From Trinickia acidisoli (GTDB lineage Bacteria > Pseudomonadota > Gammaproteobacteria > Burkholderiales > Burkholderiaceae): a stretch of 64,000 nt of DNA. Position 1 is the first letter of the stretch, and every line of letters begins with the position of its first letter. The stretch is taken from assembly GCF_017315725.1 (NCBI RefSeq), contig NZ_JAFLRG010000001.1, forward strand, positions 2,418,001 through 2,482,000, written 5' to 3'. The position numbers and the translations under genes are program-made. The notes beneath the pieces are model-generated. The model ran no database searches and was not told the origin of the DNA. It was given only the letters and a program-made list of their open reading frames with translations. Positions 59,949 to 64,000 of this stretch are shown here, in pieces.

Positions 59949-61529
59949 TCAGTCGTCCGGATTGCTTTGCACGAACGATTGGAACGAGCCGTACGTCGGC
60001 TGAATCGGCACGAGGGCGTTCGTCACGATCCCATACGTATCGTCGCCGCTCGTCAGTTCGTAGTACATCACGGACTGAAGGCCCTGCGTCTTGCGCGCCG
60101 CGTAGAATTCGCCGAGTTGCTCCGTCACGTAGCTCGAACGGAACGTTTCGGTCTGCGTGGGGCTCGCGTTCCATTCCGTGATCATGAACGGAACACCGTA
60201 ACGCGCCTTGCAATACGCCGGCAAGTTGAAGCCGGGGCCCGCGCCGTCCGTGCCGATGTCGAAGATATCGCCGTACGGCTCATAGTTGTGCCACGTCGTG
60301 ATGTCCCAGCGCACGGTCGGGTAGCCGCCCGAGCCGTCCGGCGCGATGCCGTCCCAGAGCATGTCCGATGCCGCGATGTCGGCCACGCAAAAGTTCACGC
60401 CGCACTTCGCGCTAGGCTGCACCGATTTGATGCCGGCGATCATCCCGCGAATCGCCCCACGCAGAATCGGCCAGTTCGTGACGTTGAAGTCCGCGTTGTT
60501 CGTGCCGGCTGTCGCCGAATTGAGGATGATGGCCGCATCGCGCGAGAGCTCGTTGCCGCATTCGTACATCGTCACGCCATACGGCGCGAGCGCCGTGGCA
60601 ACCGCCGCCGCGCCCGCATAGTTGGCGCTGTAGGCAGCCGATTCGCTCGTGTAAAGCGTGTTGGTCGAATCGCGCAAGCCGTAGTTGACGAGCGTAAACA
60701 GCGTCATGCCCGCGGTTTGGAATGCCTTGGCGAGCGCGATGACCGGGTTCAACTGCGAAGACGTATTGATGCACCCGACGCGATATGTCGTGCAGCCGAT
60801 CGCTTGCAGCGCCGCCACGACCTGCGTCGGCGTGAACGTGTAATCGTAGTGACCGTTCATGCCGTAGAACGAACCGGGCGTCGCGGCCAAATTGATGCGC
60901 GGATCGCTGCAAGGCTTCCAGGTGTTCATCCACGTCAATACGTAGAACTGGCCACCCGTGCCCTCTTGATAAATCATGCCGCCGTACCAGAGCAGCATGC
61001 TCACGTTGTACGAGTACGGATCCTTGACGCCGTTCTTATAGATGTATCCGCCCGTCATCGTCCACTCGTTGCTTTGCTTGTCGATGATGTACGAGGCCGG
61101 AGGAATGGCCGTGCCGTCGGCCGATGTACCGCCCAGACGCGGATCGAGGCACTGGATCCAGGTCGTGCCGGTGTACTGATAAAACGCCTTGCTCGTGTTT
61201 TCCTGGTAGACCGAACCGCCGTACCACAACAGCATGACGACGTTGTACGAGTTCGGATCCTTGACGCCGTTCTTGTAAGGGTAGCCGTTCGACAGTGTCC
61301 AAACGTTTGCGCTGTTGTCCACGATCGAGGTGGCCGAGGGCACGGTAGTGCCGTTCGGCGAGGCCGTCGACGTCGCCGCACTGCTCGCGTTCGCGATAGC
61401 GCCCATGCCGCTTGCCGCGTTCGCGCTGCTGCCAGGATTGGAACCGCCACTCCCGCCGCCCCCGCAGGCGACCAGAACGTAGCTGCTTGCCGCTGCCGTC
61501 AGGCAGCCGAGAAATTGACGTCGTTTCAT
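59949..61529 (-). CDS. Lipoprotein glycoside hydrolase with two repeated N-terminal modules
   Basis: 526-aa secreted protein. The N-terminus MKRRQFLGCL has a twin-arginine character and a lipobox LVAC (Cys22), followed by a Gly/Ser/Ala-rich linker. Two copies of a roughly 62-residue module (about 70-131 and 149-211; shared YKNGVKDP, SYNV, MLLWYGG) are probably carbohydrate-binding. The rest is a GH-A TIM barrel with acid/base Glu in MYECGNELSRDA and nucleophile Glu in PFMITEWNASP. It likely acts on the exopolysaccharide at the outer membrane. It is convergent with the wzy operon and has GAGAGA before the ATG. Confidence 0.75.
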   Translation of the reverse strand: MKRRQFLGCLTAAASSYVLVACGGGGSGGSNPGSSANAASGMGAIANASSAATSTASPNGTTVPSATSIVDNSANVWTLSNGYPYKNGVKDPNSYNVVMLLWYGGSVYQENTSKAFYQYTGTTWIQCLDPRLGGTSADGTAIPPASYIIDKQSNEWTMTGGYIYKNGVKDPYSYNVSMLLWYGGMIYQEGTGGQFYVLTWMNTWKPCSDPRINLAATPGSFYGMNGHYDYTFTPTQVVAALQAIGCTTYRVGCINTSSQLNPVIALAKAFQTAGMTLFTLVNYGLRDSTNTLYTSESAAYSANYAGAAAVATALAPYGVTMYECGNELSRDAAIILNSATAGTNNADFNVTNWPILRGAIRGMIAGIKSVQPSAKCGVNFCVADIAASDMLWDGIAPDGSGGYPTVRWDITTWHNYEPYGDIFDIGTDGAGPGFNLPAYCKARYGVPFMITEWNASPTQTETFRSSYVTEQLGEFYAARKTQGLQSVMYYELTSGDDTYGIVTNALVPIQPTYGSFQSFVQSNPDD

Positions 61530-62319
61530 GATGCAGGTCTCTCTACAGCGTCGAGGGCGAACTCGAGCCGAACGTGTGGTAAACGGGTCAGCCAGCGGCT
61601 TTGCGAAGCGAAACCAAGCTTTCCCAGCTAATGCACGAACAACGAATATATTTAGGTGTCCTAACTAAACCCCGAACCTGCAAGCCACAGCCTGGTGCAT
61701 CGCTTCGTGGGAAGACCCGCTACGTTCGACCCTTCTTCAACACGTCCGAAATGTCTCGATGGGTCAAAGCTGCAACTTGTTGATGCGCAGTATGGGCGAG
61801 CGCACAGACTGGCGAAATCAGCGTAGGAGGAACATCACGTAGGTCGTTCGCAAAATGTGTAGGATTCATCCGACATTACGACCCCATGAACCCCCATGAA
61901 GTCAAATTTGCCGGAGTGGGTATTTTCGTATCATTTTGTTACGTTTTGGCGGCGATTTCTTACCGATACCACACGGGGTATGCCCTACTTTTCGATTATT
62001 GTTTGTAGGAATTTCGGAAATTATTTCGTCTATCGCGCCTGCTTATGCAGGTCGAATTAAAAGATAACGACCCTATATACGGCAAATATTCTCGGGAGGA
62101 ATGACGATTTCAGTCGCTTTGAAGCGCGTGGGTGATTTTTTTGGGGTACGGGCTTATGTGATCGAACGCACAGAGCCCACATTGTAAGCAGCGGTGCCGC
62201 TCGCCACGCTACGTGCCATGCTCTCACCCGCAGCACCGCGGCCGTGCCGGCAAAAGGCACATAGAATGGCCGGATACTCCCGCAGGCATCGAATACCAAC
62301 GCTAGCGAGGTCATGTTTG
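61530..62319. other. AT-rich non-coding stretch before the last gene
   Basis: About 790 bp in which I find no convincing gene. The part at 61900-62100 is distinctly AT-rich compared with the window. A GGGAGGA directly abutting an ATG at 62101 leads only to a 28-codon frame and is not accepted. The segment probably holds the promoters of the lipoprotein glycosidase (left) and of the last gene (right), and may mark a transfer boundary. Confidence 0.5.
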
Positions 62320-64000
62320 ATGCAGGCTGCCCAACAACAAGAGCCCCCGAAGAAAGCTAAGCCGAAAGATCGAAGGCCCAAACTGGCTCATGCGTCGCGT
62401 CAAGGGAAGCTGACGAAGGCCGCAGCGAAAGAATTCGATGTCGGCCGATTCGCCGAAAGACTGGCGTCGATAAATTTCGCCGGCCACTACAACGAAGCGA
62501 TCGCCAACAAGCCGCACGAGGTCCGAAGGTGGATGGAGGATAGACTTCCGGGGGGCCCGACACGCGACGAACTCGTGCGATGGGTGAACCAGTGGATCGA
62601 AAAATGGCCCCACCAAGACTACGACGACAGAAACGACCGCGATATTAGAAAGCTGATCAAAGACGCCACCAAGTATTTTCTATACGAAGACGAGGCGCTG
62701 CGCTGGAGCACGATAGGGCTTGCCTCCTATATGACCGGCGACGTCCCCACCTTGGCCGCAGCCGCCAAGTATGACCCGAAGCTAACCATCAAGATATTGA
62801 ATGGGCCGAAAACGCCCACGAAGACGGTCCGCACGCTTCACGATGACGAAGGACTGAAGAGCCTGCTCGGCGAAGCAGAAGGCCGCGGCCAATTTCTCGC
62901 CACCACGGCTGAGAAGCGCAAACGCAAAGGCACCGCCGACTTATACCGGACGAACTACAATCCGCACACCTCGAACAAAGTGAAGCCATGGAACAAAGAG
63001 ACGTATCGTGCCACTGACATCGTCGCCGCCAACCTGCCGCACAGGAGAGACGAAATCAGCGGCCTGTTCTTGCCGCGCGATCCCGCTATCAAAGATCAGA
63101 TCAAGCGCTATAAAGACGAGACGTTTGGTGCGAAACCCTGCATTTTGATCTGGCAGCGGCTCAGCGGCGTAGCTGGCGGCGCGCACCCGGAATTGGACTC
63201 GCATCCCAAGGTACTCAAGCAGATCATCAAGTTGCTCTTCAAGAAGTATCCGGATAGGAAGTTCGTCCTGCTCGGCGATCGCACGGACGTCGAGGCCGAC
63301 GTGAAACACTACACAACGAACGAGTTGAACCACAGCAAACCCATCGACATCGTCGCACTCAATGAATTTTGGAAGGACACGTCGGCGCCCCTCAAATCCC
63401 GCAAGCACCAGAACTATTTGATTTCCCTCCTGAGCGAGGAGAGCGACGCACTGTCGATTGGCATGCGCAGCGGCAGCTTGGAGGCAGCGGCCATACTCGG
63501 CGTCAACACGATTTATCTCGACGACCGCGGCAGTAGCGCAGCGCCGCGAATGGAAATGTTTGCCGGGGAGCACGCTGCGGTTCGGGACGTTCTAGCCAAA
63601 CGATATTCCGGTGAGGTGCACGCCCGCGAGCGAGCAACGCGCACCCCACTGTCCAACTACAAACGAGTCGGCACCCGCAATCTACTGGGCGTCAGCGAAG
63701 CGGAAGTGGGAAGCACCGCGGGCGAACGCGTCGCCTTCCTCAATAAACTCCTGAATGCAATCGATCAGTACCGCGGCAACGGCGATCACGCTGCAGGAGA
63801 AGACAGCATCGAACGTTCAAACAAAGATAACGAAATCAATGACATTGCGCGATCACTCCAAAAATTCCAAGATAGGCCAATGGATTTTGACGACCAGCTA
63901 TATCGAACGAACGAAATGAGTCAGTACAAAACGCTTAGATCCAAGCTTGAGCATTCGAAGAAAATTTTTGAAGAGAAGACCCATTACGTCTCGCCAGAAG
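62320..64000 (+). CDS. Unrecognised large protein with a GT-B-like segment (3' end missing)
   Basis: 560 codons are visible from ATG 62320 (GAGG nine bases upstream) to the window edge. There is no signal peptide; the N-terminus is Lys/Arg-rich (QQQEPPKKAKPKDRRPK). Residues about 265-405 resemble a GT-B nucleotide-sugar fold: KPCILIWQR, KFVLLGDRTDVEADV, DALSIGMRSGSLEAAAILGV and NTIYLDDRG. The remaining sequence is charged and helical, with a coiled C-terminal part. It might be a glycosyltransferase, a secreted effector or a polymorphic toxin; none can be claimed. GC is lower towards the end and the upstream DNA is AT-rich, suggesting acquisition. On its own strand it is isolated from the EPS genes. 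Confidence 0.6.
   Translation, partial: MQAAQQQEPPKKAKPKDRRPKLAHASRQGKLTKAAAKEFDVGRFAERLASINFAGHYNEAIANKPHEVRRWMEDRLPGGPTRDELVRWVNQWIEKWPHQDYDDRNDRDIRKLIKDATKYFLYEDEALRWSTIGLASYMTGDVPTLAAAAKYDPKLTIKILNGPKTPTKTVRTLHDDEGLKSLLGEAEGRGQFLATTAEKRKRKGTADLYRTNYNPHTSNKVKPWNKETYRATDIVAANLPHRRDEISGLFLPRDPAIKDQIKRYKDETFGAKPCILIWQRLSGVAGGAHPELDSHPKVLKQIIKLLFKKYPDRKFVLLGDRTDVEADVKHYTTNELNHSKPIDIVALNEFWKDTSAPLKSRKHQNYLISLLSEESDALSIGMRSGSLEAAAILGVNTIYLDDRGSSAAPRMEMFAGEHAAVRDVLAKRYSGEVHARERATRTPLSNYKRVGTRNLLGVSEAEVGSTAGERVAFLNKLLNAIDQYRGNGDHAAGEDSIERSNKDNEINDIARSLQKFQDRPMDFDDQLYRTNEMSQYKTLRSKLEHSKKIFEEKTHYVSPE

Noticed and set aside
62101..62187. 28-codon ORF directly after GGGAGGA
   Set aside because: The ribosome site abuts the ATG with no usable spacing, and the frame overlaps no conserved-looking peptide.
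1..64000. tRNA, rRNA, CRISPR arrays, intact insertion sequences
   Set aside because: No cloverleaf-like CCA-ended genes, regular spacer repeats or transposase reading frames were recognised in either strand.

Overview
The window is GC-rich DNA with the gene content and codon habits of a betaproteobacterium of the Burkholderiaceae (Burkholderia / Paraburkholderia / Trinickia type). Signs are CobS-type cobaltochelatase, divergent IclR-controlled catabolic operons, a Burkholderia-like T6SS vgrG/PAAR locus and a ManC/Wzc/Wza/Wzx/Wzy exopolysaccharide cluster. Species calls are inference: no rRNA, tRNA or CRISPR array is visible.

Layout. 1-894: 5' part of a cobS gene (minus strand, runs off the left edge). 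1.16-2.8 kb: GMC oxidoreductase. 2.87-8.4 kb: a minus-strand operon (acylating aldehyde dehydrogenase, AMP-forming CoA ligase, MFS transporter) with a divergent IclR regulator, matching the sauRSTU sulfoacetate layout. 8.45-17.7 kb: core-type genes (MHS transporter, NCS2 purine permease, cytochrome b561, a diguanylate cyclase facing a PilZ protein, HtrA-like protease).

17.8-31.7 kb: a type VI secretion accessory block, all on the minus strand and read from right to left: tssE, two different tssF genes in tandem, vgrG, an M23+GH19-like peptidoglycan-hydrolase effector, an RsiV-like periplasmic protein, a PAAR remnant, two paralogous secreted small proteins (probable immunity), an intact PAAR gene and a 5'-truncated Tli4-like gene. 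No tssG, sheath, ClpV or membrane-complex gene is present. The block is lower in GC around 18.8-20.6 kb. It is edged by a 32-bp perfect palindrome, a near-copy of its half-site at 31.65 kb, and remnants of mobile-element genes.

31.9-36.3 kb: a compact plus-strand operon (TAXI binding protein, methyltransferase, fused binding-protein/permease, second permease) with no ATPase. 36.4-42.8 kb: a catabolic module (MFS, DUF2783, flavin monooxygenase, MBL hydrolase) divergent from a tandem double-IclR regulator.

42.8-61.5 kb: exopolysaccharide locus around a regulatory gap at 54.4-54.9 kb. Leftward: manC, a 56-aa gene, wzc-type tyrosine kinase, glycosyltransferase, Tat-exported glycosidase, TupA-like ATP-grasp protein, a 36-aa membrane peptide, CheY-like regulator, GT2 and Wzx. 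Rightward: GlxA-like AraC regulator, WcaJ-type initiating transferase, Wza, Wzy and a strong terminator, then a lipoprotein glycosidase on the minus strand. Together they cover nucleotide-sugar supply, initiation, assembly, flipping, polymerisation, export and trimming.

61.5-64 kb: AT-rich non-coding DNA, then the first 560 codons of an unrecognised protein cut by the right edge.
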